DNA of 34,335 nucleotides. It comes from JBMZCV01 sp049613665 (GTDB lineage: Bacteria; Bacteroidota; Bacteroidia; Chitinophagales; UBA2359). A program made the translations under genes and the position numbers. The notes under the pieces were generated by a model, which was not told the origin of the DNA, made no database searches, and saw only the letters and a program-made list of their open reading frames with translations. The DNA lies in the NCBI GenBank assembly GCA_049613665.1, contig JBMZCV010000037.1, positions 1 to 34,335 on the forward strand, given 5' to 3'. Positions 9,201-17,152 of the stretch are shown here, one piece after another (position 1 is the first letter of the stretch; every line of letters starts with the position of its first letter).

Positions 9201-12200
9201 TCAATGGAGTCGACATTTTGACAGCCAGTAGCATCATCAGTTACTGTTACAAAATAGGTAAACAAACCAATATCAGTAATAGTAAGCGTAGGCGTAGCGG
9301 TGTTTTCATTGGTCATAAAATTGGTTGGCGACCATTCATAAGTATTGCCACCAGTAGCTTGTAGTTGCAAAGACGAGCCTACACATATAAAAGTATCGAG
9401 CCCTGCTTCTGCATTTGGCAAAGCATTGACAATGATGCTTACAGAGTCGGTCAATTCGCAATTGCCATTGTTAGCCACAAAGATATAAGTACTTGTAGTA
9501 TCTGGCGAAATGTTTAAATTGTTTGTAGTGCCTAAAATTTCGGTTGGGTTGTCGCTATTTATCCAATATACATCACACAAATTGGTGGTTGCTTCCAAAT
9601 CAATGTTTTCGCCTTGACAAATCGTTTCGTCTTCCGAGATAGTCAACTCGACAGGAACGATAGACACATCATCGATATAATAATAGGCAATGCCTTCTGT
9701 GTTTGTGCCAACGAGCAAAGAGTTGGTCGGATAAGCTTCAAAGTTTCCTATCGTAATGTATTGATAGGCACTATCGGCTACAAAAGTTGTTCCTACTTCT
9801 AGCCACGCATTTTGGTCAAATAAATAATTTTCTGCGGTATTGTTTATCTGTGGTGTTTGATAAAGTGGTGAGCTTGTGTTGGGCATCGTTTCAGAAAAAT
9901 AGATACCCAGTTGGTCAATGGCAAAGTCGCTGCTTTCGGCCAAACTTACAAACATTTTGGCACAATACATTTGGCCTTCTACTAAAGGTTGTGCTAATTC
10001 GCTTGTTAGATATTGGTGTTGGCCAATGCCAGCCGTACTATATGCTATCAAACCTGCATAAGAGTCGCCACCATGAGGCAATTGCGAGCCATAAGCATTG
10101 ATAGGAATAGCGACATCTGTTTCATCTTGTGAGCCTCCGCAGTTGCTAAACCAATCGGCAGGGAAACCATTTGTAAAAAAGTTGTCGGTGCTTTCGCCTT
10201 GTCCATTACAATTGACGCTATTGGTAGCCAAGCTAAATACATAATGATGTACAGGGCTGTTGCTGAGTTGTACCACAATTTGAACATCGGTTGGCACAGG
10301 CTCTGAAGCAGGCAATGTATAAGCAAATGTTTCGGTATCGCCATTTTTAGGGCCATCTGCTGTATTCTTTTCGAATTGAATGCCGAAAAATGGTATATCA
10401 GCATTGGCGAAAGGATAGTTTATGCTATAAGTATATCCTAAATTTGGGTCGCCATTATAGATACTAGAAGGAGATAAGTCAGTAGCAAATACGCCACCAG
10501 CTATTTCGAAAGAAGCATAAAAAAAAGATTGTGTACAATTGTTTGTCAATTCGTATTGATAAGTATTCGAGCCATCGTCATTTGTGATAATAGGCAACAA
10601 AACGACATCAATACAATTGTTGTTAAATTCTGAACACACAACGGCTTCGCTGCCAGAAAGCGAAGTCCATGTTTGGGTAGAGTCTATCTGCCCCAATTCG
10701 TTTGGACAAATACCTTGCTCAAAGCCTGCATTGGCCACCAAGTTGTCTTCGCTTGTACAATCTTCTACGCAATCTTGAGCTACATTAACTTCTAATAGCA
10801 ATGAATCTTGACAACCGCCAGCATTCGTAATCACTAACTTGGCCGTGTAAGTGCCAGCCGTTGGATAAATATAAGCCGCAAACTCTGCCGAAGTGCTATT
10901 GACTACGCCATCATTTTCAAAGTCCCACGCATAAGTGGCATCGCTCAATACGTTTGTAGAATTATTTATAAAAGCCGTTGCAGCACCAGCACAGTTTTCT
11001 AATGCTTCAAACTGTACGTCTGGAAATTCATTGATAGTAACATCTATTGTTTGCGACACGCTACATTGTCCAAAGTCGGCATAAACGATAAATTGTGTGG
11101 TTGTTGCATCTGCAATATTAAAATTGAAACTTGTTGTTGTACTCAAAGTATCGGTCGGACTATCAGCATTTACCCACGCATAGGCACAAAAAGCATCATC
11201 TGTTACATTTAAAGTAATGTCGTCGCCTACGCAAGCCACAATTTGCGTTTCATTTATATTCAATTGAGGAATAGCTGACACCGTAATATCATCTATATAA
11301 TAGTAGGCAAAGCCTTGTGTATTTAAAGGGCCATCATTTGGCACGGCCATTGACATGGTATTGAAATCGTCATAAAAGTTACCAATCGTTATCCAATCGT
11401 TGCTATCATTTGCCACAAAAACATCAGAAACATTTGTCCATTCTGTTGTATTTGTAATGATATTTCCCATGACATTTTCGACTTGAGGCGTAAAGTTTAG
11501 CGGAAATTGTGTGCCTACATTGATGCTATCATTAGAAAAATAAACACCAATATGGTCGGCAGCACGGCCAACACTATCTGCCAAACTGACATTGAAACTC
11601 ACACAATAATTGTCGCCAGCTACCAAAGCCGTTTCCAATTGTGTACTCACATATTCACGATAATTGTTTCCGAAAGTAAACATACCAAAATAGCCATCGC
11701 CACTCAAAGGCGTTTGCGAACCAAACAAGTTGTTTGGTACAGCAACCGTATCATTTGTAGCACAAGCATTGAAGTAGTCAGCATTGCCCAAAGTAGGGCT
11801 ATACCAAAAATCGGCAGCTTCTATTTGGGTTAAAGTATCTGGACAAACTGCAAAGTTTTCTAGGTTTGGATTTGGTACAATATTGTTGCTAATCACGGCT
11901 TCGCTACAAGGGTCGCAATCGTCAAAAACCGTTACTTCTATAAGCGTTGCTGCTTCGCAAGTACCAGCTTGATTCAAAACCGTTAGTGTCACTTCATAAA
12001 CGCCAGCCGTAGGAAACTCAAACTCAACGCTTTCATCTTGGCCTGTAATATCATTTATGCCATCGCCATCAAAATCCCACGCATAAGTTGGATTATCAAA
12101 CGCATTGAGTGAGTTGTCCGTAAACACGGTGCTAAAGTTCGTACAAGCAGCCGAATAAGTAAAATCTACGGTAGGCAAGGCTTGCACAGGAATTGTGATA

Positions 12201-13144
12201 GTTTCCTGCAAGCTACAAGAACCATTCGTTGCTGTTACGATAAAAGTTTGCGTAGCCGAAATGGTAGGCGAAAAGCTAGCATCACTACTCAAAATTGTGA
12301 AAGGGTCATTGATGGCTGCCCAAGTAAAAGAGTCGCCACCTGTTGCTACTAGCGTTGTTGTTCCGCCTTCGCAACTCAATTGATTGGGTGTAGCCGCAAT
12401 CACAATTTCTGGCATCGCTTGCACCGAAACTGCATCTACATAATAGTAGCTTTGGCTCACTAATGGCCCTTCAATACCTGCAACCGTGAGGTCGGCAGTA
12501 TTGGTATTGGCATTGCTATTGAAGTTTCCGATAGTCAAATACTGATGAGCAACATCTGCTACAAAAGTTGCACTAATAGTTGTCCACCCTATTTTATCGA
12601 AAATAACGCCGTTATCGTTGGTCACTTGTGGCGTGATACCCAAATGAATACCACCATTGGTAACATCTAAGGCTGTTTCAGAAAAATGCAAGCCGATATT
12701 TTCGGTCGCAAAATAGGTAAACTCAGCCAAACTCACTTGAAACTCAACGCAATAAGCCGTTCCAACATTTAGCGGCTGCGACAACTGCACAGAGAGATAG
12801 TCTCTTGAGTTATTGTCGTTGTCGTAAGCCAAGAAGCCAGCATAAGCACTTTCGCCACCATTAAAAGCCGCTTGCGAGCCATAAAAGTTGGACGGTACGC
12901 CAGCCGTTGTGTTGTTATCGACACAGGCATTAAAATAATCGGGGCTGCCATCGGTAGGCGAAAACCAAAAGCCTGCATCTCCTGTTCCTGCCACATTGCC
13001 GATATTGTCGAGGTTAGTAGGGCAGGAGAGCTGCTGTTCAAAACTAGGATTATTGACTAGATTTTGAGCAGTTAGTTGGTTTGTTACACTTAGTAAGCAT
13101 AGACACCAAAGAAAAACTTTAAAAGTTGTCTGTTTCCATATCAT
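3266..13144 (-). CDS. Giant secreted multidomain adhesin-like protein, T9SS type B cargo
   Basis: A 3292-residue protein. Residues 1-26 are a signal peptide ending LTA-Q. Three related NP(S/N)FE/NAGFE jelly-roll-like domains follow at about 28-245, 425-626 and 801-1163. PKD-like domains (TYAWDFDGDG, TYAWDFENDG) occur at about 326-408 and 706-790. About six Ig-like domains (GxDxxICxGxxxxLxAxGG type) cover about 1163-1630. From about 1728 to 3195 I count 16 cadherin/Big_9-like repeats of about 92 residues, marked by C(I/F)xYTPxxGFxG and a later VCDxxxxC; the paired cysteines suggest disulfides. The last 95 residues (SALSPNGDGLND, FNRWGNLVF, PDGTYFYVL) are a gliding-motility-type C-terminal sorting domain. 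It is predicted to be exported by Sec, then by the type IX system to the surface, for adhesion or gliding. Ligands are unknown. The third jelly-roll carries an inserted segment. Confidence 0.93.
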   Translation of the reverse strand: MIWKQTTFKVFLWCLCLLSVTNQLTAQNLVNNPSFEQQLSCPTNLDNIGNVAGTGDAGFWFSPTDGSPDYFNACVDNNTTAGVPSNFYGSQAAFNGGESAYAGFLAYDNDNNSRDYLSVQLSQPLNVGTAYCVEFQVSLAEFTYFATENIGLHFSETALDVTNGGIHLGITPQVTNDNGVIFDKIGWTTISATFVADVAHQYLTIGNFNSNANTNTADLTVAGIEGPLVSQSYYYVDAVSVQAMPEIVIAATPNQLSCEGGTTTLVATGGDSFTWAAINDPFTILSSDASFSPTISATQTFIVTATNGSCSLQETITIPVQALPTVDFTYSAACTNFSTVFTDNSLNAFDNPTYAWDFDGDGINDITGQDESVEFEFPTAGVYEVTLTVLNQAGTCEAATLIEVTVFDDCDPCSEAVISNNIVPNPNLENFAVCPDTLTQIEAADFWYSPTLGNADYFNACATNDTVAVPNNLFGSQTPLSGDGYFGMFTFGNNYREYVSTQLETALVAGDNYCVSFNVSLADSVGRAADHIGVYFSNDSINVGTQFPLNFTPQVENVMGNIITNTTEWTNVSDVFVANDSNDWITIGNFYDDFNTMSMAVPNDGPLNTQGFAYYYIDDITVSAIPQLNINETQIVACVGDDITLNVTDDAFCAYAWVNADSPTDTLSTTTSFNFNIADATTTQFIVYADFGQCSVSQTIDVTINEFPDVQFEALENCAGAATAFINNSTNVLSDATYAWDFENDGVVNSTSAEFAAYIYPTAGTYTAKLVITNAGGCQDSLLLEVNVAQDCVEDCTSEDNLVANAGFEQGICPNELGQIDSTQTWTSLSGSEAVVCSEFNNNCIDVVLLPIITNDDGSNTYQYELTNNCTQSFFYASFEIAGGVFATDLSPSSIYNGDPNLGYTYSINYPFANADIPFFGIQFEKNTADGPKNGDTETFAYTLPASEPVPTDVQIVVQLSNSPVHHYVFSLATNSVNCNGQGESTDNFFTNGFPADWFSNCGGSQDETDVAIPINAYGSQLPHGGDSYAGLIAYSTAGIGQHQYLTSELAQPLVEGQMYCAKMFVSLAESSDFAIDQLGIYFSETMPNTSSPLYQTPQINNTAENYLFDQNAWLEVGTTFVADSAYQYITIGNFEAYPTNSLLVGTNTEGIAYYYIDDVSIVPVELTISEDETICQGENIDLEATTNLCDVYWINSDNPTEILGTTNNLNISPDTTSTYIFVANNGNCELTDSVSIIVNALPNAEAGLDTFICVGSSLQLQATGGNTYEWSPTNFMTNENTATPTLTITDIGLFTYFVTVTDDATGCQNVDSIDVKTVALPMADAGNDTIHICQDAFINLGASGGVSYAWSPAEQLSDATIADPLATTDDLTTFYVTVTNALGCEAVDSVVLIAQEAYDFMQIDTTICAGDSAILDVPVPPSAVGFIWTPNNNLSANNIANPTTYATSNTLYTLTYEDDLGCIGQIAVSLNINPIPNAGSDIQICANGSAQLNASAGGETYMWSPAASLNQADVRNPIAMPTETTTYIVTVTYADGLESCSQTDSVTVFVVPAGTADAGQDITICSGESVELNAIGGDTYLWNADASLSQTDIPNPTATPTETTTYTVTTTNQNTGCTATDEVTVIVNPADTPSVTTQDNQTIYCAVPFEPITICFNTDYAGCEDLINSVDNQLGSDITLSANCLTYEGAFVAAQSDTISFNACTVDSDLCESLEIVIVACDQAPVWLDDVVEATACVSTAVSIPLPGAIDVDEGDVLTFEVAQTNNGTANLAADQLIYTPDTDFIGLDTVLLTVCDSFYPTNDCDTLIVSINAGFNSAPVANLTTATTNYETASVICIVANDPEGHAVSFGNFGTINDGTAEITNDNCITFTPNNGFSGLTNFTIEVCDECGECYDAPVEVTVLPEPNTPPQAEDIVVTTDFNTTTTACFIIIDADTDDTHTLTYEGGAANGIVTNLAVPCFDYTPLNDFVGTETLTFEICDAEDCITVTATITVLPPPNEAPIVVSDTTTTLYEVPILICPEITDPEGQSVMITNVGTPANGTVLLSSDTCFIYTPNDGFSGIDSFEITVCDNLNACTTITQYVEVLPKPNAAPESGDITIILPNGVTTVDFCLNIVEPDGDPYTVVELTPAQNGTFTFTNDTCINYMTGPTFEGNDEFEVIICDDLGACEEVTIYVVENFPPQVSDVYDTTAYATPITFCPEIVEPEGQDVTITVIELINGFTIVLSDSCVEYTPSTFIGTQEIVFTVCDAAQACDTASAFITVLPPNETPIADDVSITTTQNTPIDWCIPVTDANDDDLSINIILLPQNGNVAPQADTTCLSYTPTNGFLGQDSVQIAICDPALACDTVWTFINVIEPCQNDTVYACTAVNSIVDICVSYCLLSENAQTDIANATAMFGSMNLLSDTCIQYTPQVGFEGTDTLVLPAFDNISGGADTVVAVINVGCVAPIAYNDITTVPSGTQVTIEVLDNDFSPCNDDVAVSILTPPFEGTATTNNDNTAIIYSSPALFEGSDSLVYQACINCNGDVLCSTATVYISNLLNLPPQVSDTIVTTAFETPIEICLDVTDPEGQIYGSQVVVAATDGTVLPNANNDDCFTYTPNGGFNGTDTFDVQFCDGNNGCTTITVTVNVEAEPNEIPQINDETITTPFETDEIICLTISDADHDISELSVSILNNPLNGTITIDANNCVTYSPGAGFSGNDQFVVQVCDPLGACDQATISVTVLENNTPPIVEPVSDIIMGPSDEETVCLDISDLEGDLTNVTIAGISPNEGTATLNGNCLTYASSSTQSGTYTITLEICDDSDIIIACTTIDINFIVNSPPLVFNQTYTIDQNTTLDDCLTISEPNENDYFINIGNAPNDGTIDFIGDCFTYIPDPSFVGTDEVTIQVCDEYNDCTLAVITIIVEDIFAAANDTISVGNGGSTTFDVIGNDTFPANADITVDIVTQPSSGTLIDNGDGTFTYIADANFDGEVTFTYQICDTDLGCETATVIINVVNGLQATDDIDITTFTDTPIDIPILDNDIYPDTGVDIVIINSGEVNGVVSEVGNTGVYTFLPDPSFVGVDTFMYVISAAGFGSDTAIVVVTVLELPELPIAVNDTASGIAGTSIHIDVLANDTDSNTGNLTVVDIVEAASNGLATIEADGTVTYSPNTSFVGIDSFTYAVCNPDLGNGEAICDTATVYITITSDAGCEVSVYSALSPNGDGLNDFLEATGLGCAENQQNEFMIFNRWGNLVFETENYGSSNWWDGTFKDSGNIVPDGTYFYVLTIESQNIKLQGFIEVNK

Positions 13145-13270
13145 AATAAAAAGTACATTTTTTTATTGTTTTTGCTAAAATGAGAAAGCTATTTTAGCCT
13201 AAGTAGTTGTTAAATGTTGATATAATAAATATTATTAGATTAATGTTTTTTGAAATGTATGTGCGAAAGC

Positions 13271-13301
13271 CAAAAATACAATGATTTTTTTGAAATTTCA
13301 A
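13271..13301 (-). promoter_or_regulatory. Candidate promoter of the giant adhesin gene
   Basis: On the minus strand TTG (13301-13299) is followed after 20 bp by TATTTTTG (13278-13271), matching the Bacteroidota consensus TTG-N19-21-TAnnTTTG. This places transcription start near 13264 and gives a leader of about 120 nt before the ATG at 13144. Seen by eye only; chance matches are likely in AT-rich DNA. Confidence 0.45.
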
Positions 13302-13344
13302 TATGTTTTTTTGTTATTACTGTTGTAAGACAATATTGTTATTT

Positions 13345-13470
13345 TGATAAAGTATTTTGTAAGTAAGTAGTCAGACAAAAATAAATATACATCTCGTTGA
13401 AGTTAACACGCTGAACATCAATGCGTTAGCAACAAATCTGCCGTTTATTAAATAGGTGCTTGACACTTAA
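13345..13470 (+). repeat. Dispersed intergenic element, copy 1
   Basis: This lies in the 556-bp gap between the AAA ATPase gene (ending 13701) and the giant gene (starting 13144). In order on the plus strand it holds TGATAAAGTATTTT then AAGTAGTCAGACAAA (13345-13379), a module at 13410-13430 containing CATCAATGCGTTAGC, 24 bp, then GGTGCTTGACACTTAA (13455-13470). The same modules in the same order occur before the Omp28-like gene and partly before rpoD; the 13410-13430 module recurs with one mismatch, inverted, at 28333-28353. No plus-strand gene follows this copy. The rest of the gap, 13471-13700, shows nothing recognisable. Confidence 0.65.
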
Positions 13471-13700
13471 TTGACTATAAGCTAAACGCTTTTGCTATAA
13501 TGAATTATTGTTTTCATTGTAGGCAATTGCCAAAAAAAAATATGTGTTTTTAGTTTGAAAAGAGGTAAGTGTCTTTTTCAGACGCAAAAGTTAGGAAAGG
13601 TTGCTTTTTTTGTGGGGGATTTTTTTGAGTATTAGATATGAGACAGCTTATCTATAAATAGAATGGAGGTATTATAGGGCTGTTATTTGGTCTAATTTTT

Positions 13701-15116
13701 TCATTTTCGAGCAAAAGATTTAGCATGAATAGAATATAGATTGTTGAAATCATTGCCTAAAAGTTCGGAAACCGTATCTAAGTAGTTTTGATTAATCAGA
13801 CCTGTTTTTTTATTCAAAATATCTTCACAATACACTTCTTGAGCTTCATTAAGCGTGCTTGTTAGGGAATAGGCCGCAAAATCATTTTGTTTAAGCCTAA
13901 TATCTTTTTCTATAATTTTACTTACTTCACTTTCTGCATTTTCATTTTTTGTCACAACACGATTAGCAAATAGCAAATTATTAAACACCGTCAAAACATA
14001 AGGGCTATGCGTTGTAATGATAAGCTCATTTCCTTGATTAGCATAATAAGCCAATAGTTCAATCAATTGTTTTTGAGCAACAGGAAATAAATGTGCCTCT
14101 GGCTCTTCAATTATTCTGAATGCTTTTTCTTGCTCGAGCAAAACTAAAAATATATCTTGCAATATTCTAATTGCTTCTTGCTGTCCAGAGGAGGCATTAT
14201 TCAAAAATACGGAGTGTCCATTTTCTTCATCAATGATAAGCTTTTCGCCATTACTATCGCTAGTATATTTTCCTTTCAGAATGCTATTAATTTTTTCTAT
14301 GATTTTGTCTAGCTTTTCGTGTTTTCTTACATAGTAATTTTCAATGTATCGTTTTTTCAAGGTCTCAAAGCTACCGCCATATTTATTAAAAAGGCTTCTG
14401 ACTTTTACGACTCGTTCTATAAAAAATAACATGAGATTTTCATCAATTGTTTGTTGTTTTTCAGATAGGCTTTGTTTTTGAGCTACTTCAATTTTATTTT
14501 GTAAGTTAGCAAACAAGTATTTTTCAAATAAGTCGCTATAACTAACTGTTGCATTTCTGCCTGCAATCACAAATAATGCATAATTGTGATAAGTATGAAA
14601 AATATTGTTTACCAAAGAAGATAAATGTCGTATATATTCACGATTTTTTTGTTCATGAAATATTTGCCTCCAAGAGTATTTTGATAAATCATTTTTTTGG
14701 AAATCTTGAGTTATACCGTAAATTTCTTTTGCAACTTCTGGTTTTAAAAAATTATTATTAATGTATATGGATAATTTATGGTTTTTATTGAATTTTAATT
14801 TAATGTATGAATCTTCTTTTAAATTATAATAATAAACAATTTCAAATCTTGAAAAATTGGGGCTATGTCCAAAAAAATCGTAAAACTTAACTGTAACTAA
14901 AAGAATTAAGCTGTTTTTTATATCAATATTATTTTTTTCACTACTATCTTGATAAATTCGATTAAAAAAATCATCTCTCAAAGACTTAAAAAAATAAATC
15001 AATTTAGCAATTGTGCTTTTTCCGCTCGCTTGCTCACCAATCAAAACTAGAATAGGTTTTATTTCTATTTCAGCATTTTTTACTGCACCAAAATTTTTAA
15101 TAATAATCTTTTGCAT
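13701..15116 (-). CDS. AAA/ABC-type ATPase (RecF/SMC-like head)
   Basis: A 471-residue ATPase. Walker A is GEQASGKST (residues 27-35). The middle is a long, lysine- and glutamate-rich helical region. An ABC-type signature SSGQQE lies near residue 307, Walker B FRIIEEPEAHLFP near 335, and the switch histidine in TTHSPY near 367. This is the AAA_15/AAA_21-type ATPase fold seen in RecF-like and OLD-like proteins. No TOPRIM nuclease domain follows; only about 100 residues remain after the last ATPase motif. No HNH, REase or toxin gene is adjacent. Proteins like this occur both alone and in phage-defence modules, so a role in DNA repair or defence is possible but unproven. It is transcribed alone on the minus strand. 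Confidence 0.85.
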   Translation of the reverse strand: MQKIIIKNFGAVKNAEIEIKPILVLIGEQASGKSTIAKLIYFFKSLRDDFFNRIYQDSSEKNNIDIKNSLILLVTVKFYDFFGHSPNFSRFEIVYYYNLKEDSYIKLKFNKNHKLSIYINNNFLKPEVAKEIYGITQDFQKNDLSKYSWRQIFHEQKNREYIRHLSSLVNNIFHTYHNYALFVIAGRNATVSYSDLFEKYLFANLQNKIEVAQKQSLSEKQQTIDENLMLFFIERVVKVRSLFNKYGGSFETLKKRYIENYYVRKHEKLDKIIEKINSILKGKYTSDSNGEKLIIDEENGHSVFLNNASSGQQEAIRILQDIFLVLLEQEKAFRIIEEPEAHLFPVAQKQLIELLAYYANQGNELIITTHSPYVLTVFNNLLFANRVVTKNENAESEVSKIIEKDIRLKQNDFAAYSLTSTLNEAQEVYCEDILNKKTGLINQNYLDTVSELLGNDFNNLYSIHAKSFARK

Positions 15117-15168
15117 AATTTAATTTCTGCCTTTTTCTTAGTAAAAGTAATACTTGGTTTATTAAATG

Positions 15169-15250
15169 AGAAATGACATATTTCTAAAAAAAACGATAGT
15201 ATATATCTTTTTATATTCTGACACTTTTGGCTAGAAAATATGTCATTTCT
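15169..15250. repeat. 82-bp element with long inverted-repeat ends
   Basis: AGAAATGACATATTTCTA (15169-15186) pairs with 15232-15250, its reverse complement except for one extra base. The AT-rich centre is 45 bp. It fills most of the gap between the cysteine desulfurase stop (15296) and the AAA ATPase start (15116), both on the minus strand, so it could act as a transcription end or be a small non-autonomous mobile element. Only one copy is seen in the window. Confidence 0.65.
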
Positions 15251-15295
15251 AATACATCAAAAATTTGTAAAACTTAGTTTAAATTATGGGAAATA

Positions 15296-16423
15296 TCACA
15301 CCTTCAAAATCTCCCTCAATTTCCCCACCAAAACATCAATTTCCGCTTTCGTATTATACTTAGAAAACGAAAAACGAATATTCATCAAATCGTCGGCAAC
15401 GCCTAGCGTTTCCAAGACATGAGAACCAATATCGACACCCGAACTGCAAGCACTACCACCTGAAGTACAGATGCCAGCAATGTCGAGATTCAGTAATAAC
15501 AAATCAGTATTTTCACTAGCAGGAAAAGCTGCATTCACAATTTTTACGCTAGAATTGCCTTCACAATCGCCATTAAATTGTATATTTGGAACATATTGTT
15601 TGAGCTGTTCAATTAAATAATTTTTCAAAAACAAAATATGTTTCTTGTTGATTGTCAAGTTTTTATAAGCTATTTCGACAGCCTTACCTAAACCAACAAT
15701 ATTAGCGACATTTTCTGTTCCTGCTCTCATATTTCGCTCTTGCGGCCCACCATACAACAAAGGTTGTATCGTATAATCGCTATTGATATACATAAAACCA
15801 ATGCCTTTTGGCCCATGCAATTTATGTGCCGAACCAGAGAGAAAGCCAATCTTTGTTTGCTGCACATCAAGATGTTCAAAACCAATACTCTGCACCGTAT
15901 CAGAGTGAAAAAGAGCTTTTTGTTCTTCACATATTTTCGCCACTGCATCAACATCCAGCAAATTGCCGACTTCATTGTTACAATACATCAGCGACACCAT
16001 TTTTCTGCCTTCTATTTGGCTCAAAAGCTGTGTTAAATCTTGCAAATCAATATGTCCTTTTGCAGTTAGTTTTACAAAATGAACATTGATATTGAAGCGT
16101 TTTTTCATGGCTTCCAAACAATGCAAAATACAGTGATGTTCGAGTGGCGAAGTGATAAAATCTTGCACACCTAAATCGTGAAAAGCCGACAAAAGTATAG
16201 TATTGTTAGCTTCCGTTCCACCAGAAGTAAAAAAGATTTCGCCCAAAGAAGCATTGAGTTGTTTGGCTATTTGTTTGCGTGCTTTTTCAATCGCTGCTCG
16301 TGCTTTGCGGCCTGTGGCGTGAATAGAGGAGGGGTTGCCAAAATGTTGCTGCAAATAAGGTAACATAGCGTCTAAAACTTTGGTATCAAGAGGCGTTGTA
16401 GCAGCGTTATCGAAATAAATCAT
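15296..16423 (-). CDS. Cysteine desulfurase (NifS/IscS family)
   Basis: A 375-residue PLP enzyme of fold type I. It starts with the family's typical MIYFDNAATTPL, then HFGNPSSIHATGR, and FFTSGGTEANN for cofactor binding. The PLP lysine is in SAHKLHGPKG (about residue 200), and the catalytic cysteine in GGSACSSG (about residue 327), on the active-site loop, followed by SHVLETLG. It removes sulfur from L-cysteine as an enzyme-bound persulfide plus alanine, feeding iron-sulfur cluster assembly or tRNA thiolation. No iscU, sufBCD or mnmA gene is adjacent, so the acceptor cannot be inferred. Cytoplasmic; length is normal. The Mrp carrier at 28689 acts in the same general pathway but is not linked. 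Confidence 0.95.
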   Translation of the reverse strand: MIYFDNAATTPLDTKVLDAMLPYLQQHFGNPSSIHATGRKARAAIEKARKQIAKQLNASLGEIFFTSGGTEANNTILLSAFHDLGVQDFITSPLEHHCILHCLEAMKKRFNINVHFVKLTAKGHIDLQDLTQLLSQIEGRKMVSLMYCNNEVGNLLDVDAVAKICEEQKALFHSDTVQSIGFEHLDVQQTKIGFLSGSAHKLHGPKGIGFMYINSDYTIQPLLYGGPQERNMRAGTENVANIVGLGKAVEIAYKNLTINKKHILFLKNYLIEQLKQYVPNIQFNGDCEGNSSVKIVNAAFPASENTDLLLLNLDIAGICTSGGSACSSGVDIGSHVLETLGVADDLMNIRFSFSKYNTKAEIDVLVGKLREILKV

Positions 16424-16500
16424 TTATATATTTGGTCGTTTTATGATGGTATATTTTCGCCCCAAAAAAATGTAACTATTGGATTTTTTTCTAAACAATA

Positions 16501-16530
16501 AAGTCCCCTCTTGGGAGGCGTTGGGGTGGG
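16501..16530. repeat. GC-rich REP-like sequence
   Basis: In AT-rich DNA the stretch AGTCCCCTCTTGGGAGG followed by CGTTGGGGTGGG stands out; CCTC-TTGG-GAGG can form a small hairpin. It lies between coaD and the cysteine desulfurase gene. It resembles GGGGT-rich dispersed repeats that I recall from other Bacteroidota, but a single copy is seen here. Confidence 0.4.
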
Positions 16531-16577
16531 TTTTTGCAAAAAAAAGAGAACTATTTTGTAAACCTACATTCTTAATA

Positions 16578-17054
16578 TTACATTTTTTCAACGATATAAG
16601 TTTGAATAGCTTTTGGCAAAAACTTTTCGGCCTTGCCTTTATGTATCAAAATTTCTCTTACAATCGTAGAGCTAATATGCGAATATTTGGGTTTACAAAC
16701 CAATAGAATCGTTTCTAAATTTTGTTCCAATTCTTTGTTGAGTTGTGCAATTGTTTTTTCAAATTCAAAATCGGTGGCATTCCTAACTCCTCGCAACAAA
16801 AAGCCAGCACCTATTTTCGTTGCAAAATTAGCAGTCAATCCCGAATAAGTTTGCACTTCAATTTTTGGCTCATTTTCAAAAACTTTTTCTATCAAGGAAA
16901 GGCGTTCTTCTAGCGAAAAAAAGTATTTTTTCTGCGAGTTTGTGCCAATAGCTACCACAATTTTTTCAAAAAGAGGCAAAGCACGTTGCAAAATATCGAC
17001 ATGACCAATTGTTATAGGGTCGAAAGAACCCGGAAAGATGGCTATTCTTTTCAT
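16578..17054 (-). CDS. coaD: Phosphopantetheine adenylyltransferase
   Basis: A 158-residue protein of the normal CoaD size. The nucleotidyltransferase signature FPGSFDPITIGH is at residues 7-18, a conserved RGVRNATDFEFE lies in the middle, and the C-terminal ISSTIVREI, corresponding to the ISSSxVRE motif, is near residue 127. It transfers AMP from ATP to 4'-phosphopantetheine, giving dephospho-CoA in the fourth step of coenzyme A synthesis in the cytoplasm. It lies 98 bp downstream of rsmD on the same strand; an rsmD-coaD pair is common in bacteria, which supports both calls. Confidence 0.97.
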   Translation of the reverse strand: MKRIAIFPGSFDPITIGHVDILQRALPLFEKIVVAIGTNSQKKYFFSLEERLSLIEKVFENEPKIEVQTYSGLTANFATKIGAGFLLRGVRNATDFEFEKTIAQLNKELEQNLETILLVCKPKYSHISSTIVREILIHKGKAEKFLPKAIQTYIVEKM

Positions 17055-17076
17055 ATTGAAAATAATGTTTTTTTAC

Positions 17077-17117
17077 AAAAGCAAGCATTAAAATGAGTTT
17101 TTTGGGTGCTTGCTTTT
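17077..17117 (-). terminator. Hairpin between rsmD and coaD
   Basis: AAAAGCAAGCA (17077-17087) and TGCTTGCTTTT (17107-17117) form an 11-bp stem with a 19-nt loop. The T-run after the stem on the minus strand is short, so termination may be weak and partial read-through from rsmD into coaD is possible. Confidence 0.45.
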
Positions 17118-17152
17118 AGCTTAAATATGTTTGTAATTTTTTTTACGAAAAA

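Noticed and set aside
3423..13060. Many plus-strand and other-frame open frames across the giant gene
   Set aside because: The minus-strand frame has a signal peptide, repeated domains and a sorting domain over its whole length; the others are its shadows.
13455..13470. TTGACA inside the GTGCTTGACACTTA module as a -35 promoter box
   Set aside because: Bacteroidota promoters use TTG and TAnnTTTG; other copies have TTGTCA or TTGGCA, so the palindrome rather than TTGACA is conserved.
13701..15116. OLD-family nuclease or Gabija-type defence protein
   Set aside because: No TOPRIM domain follows the ATPase and no helicase or nuclease partner is adjacent.
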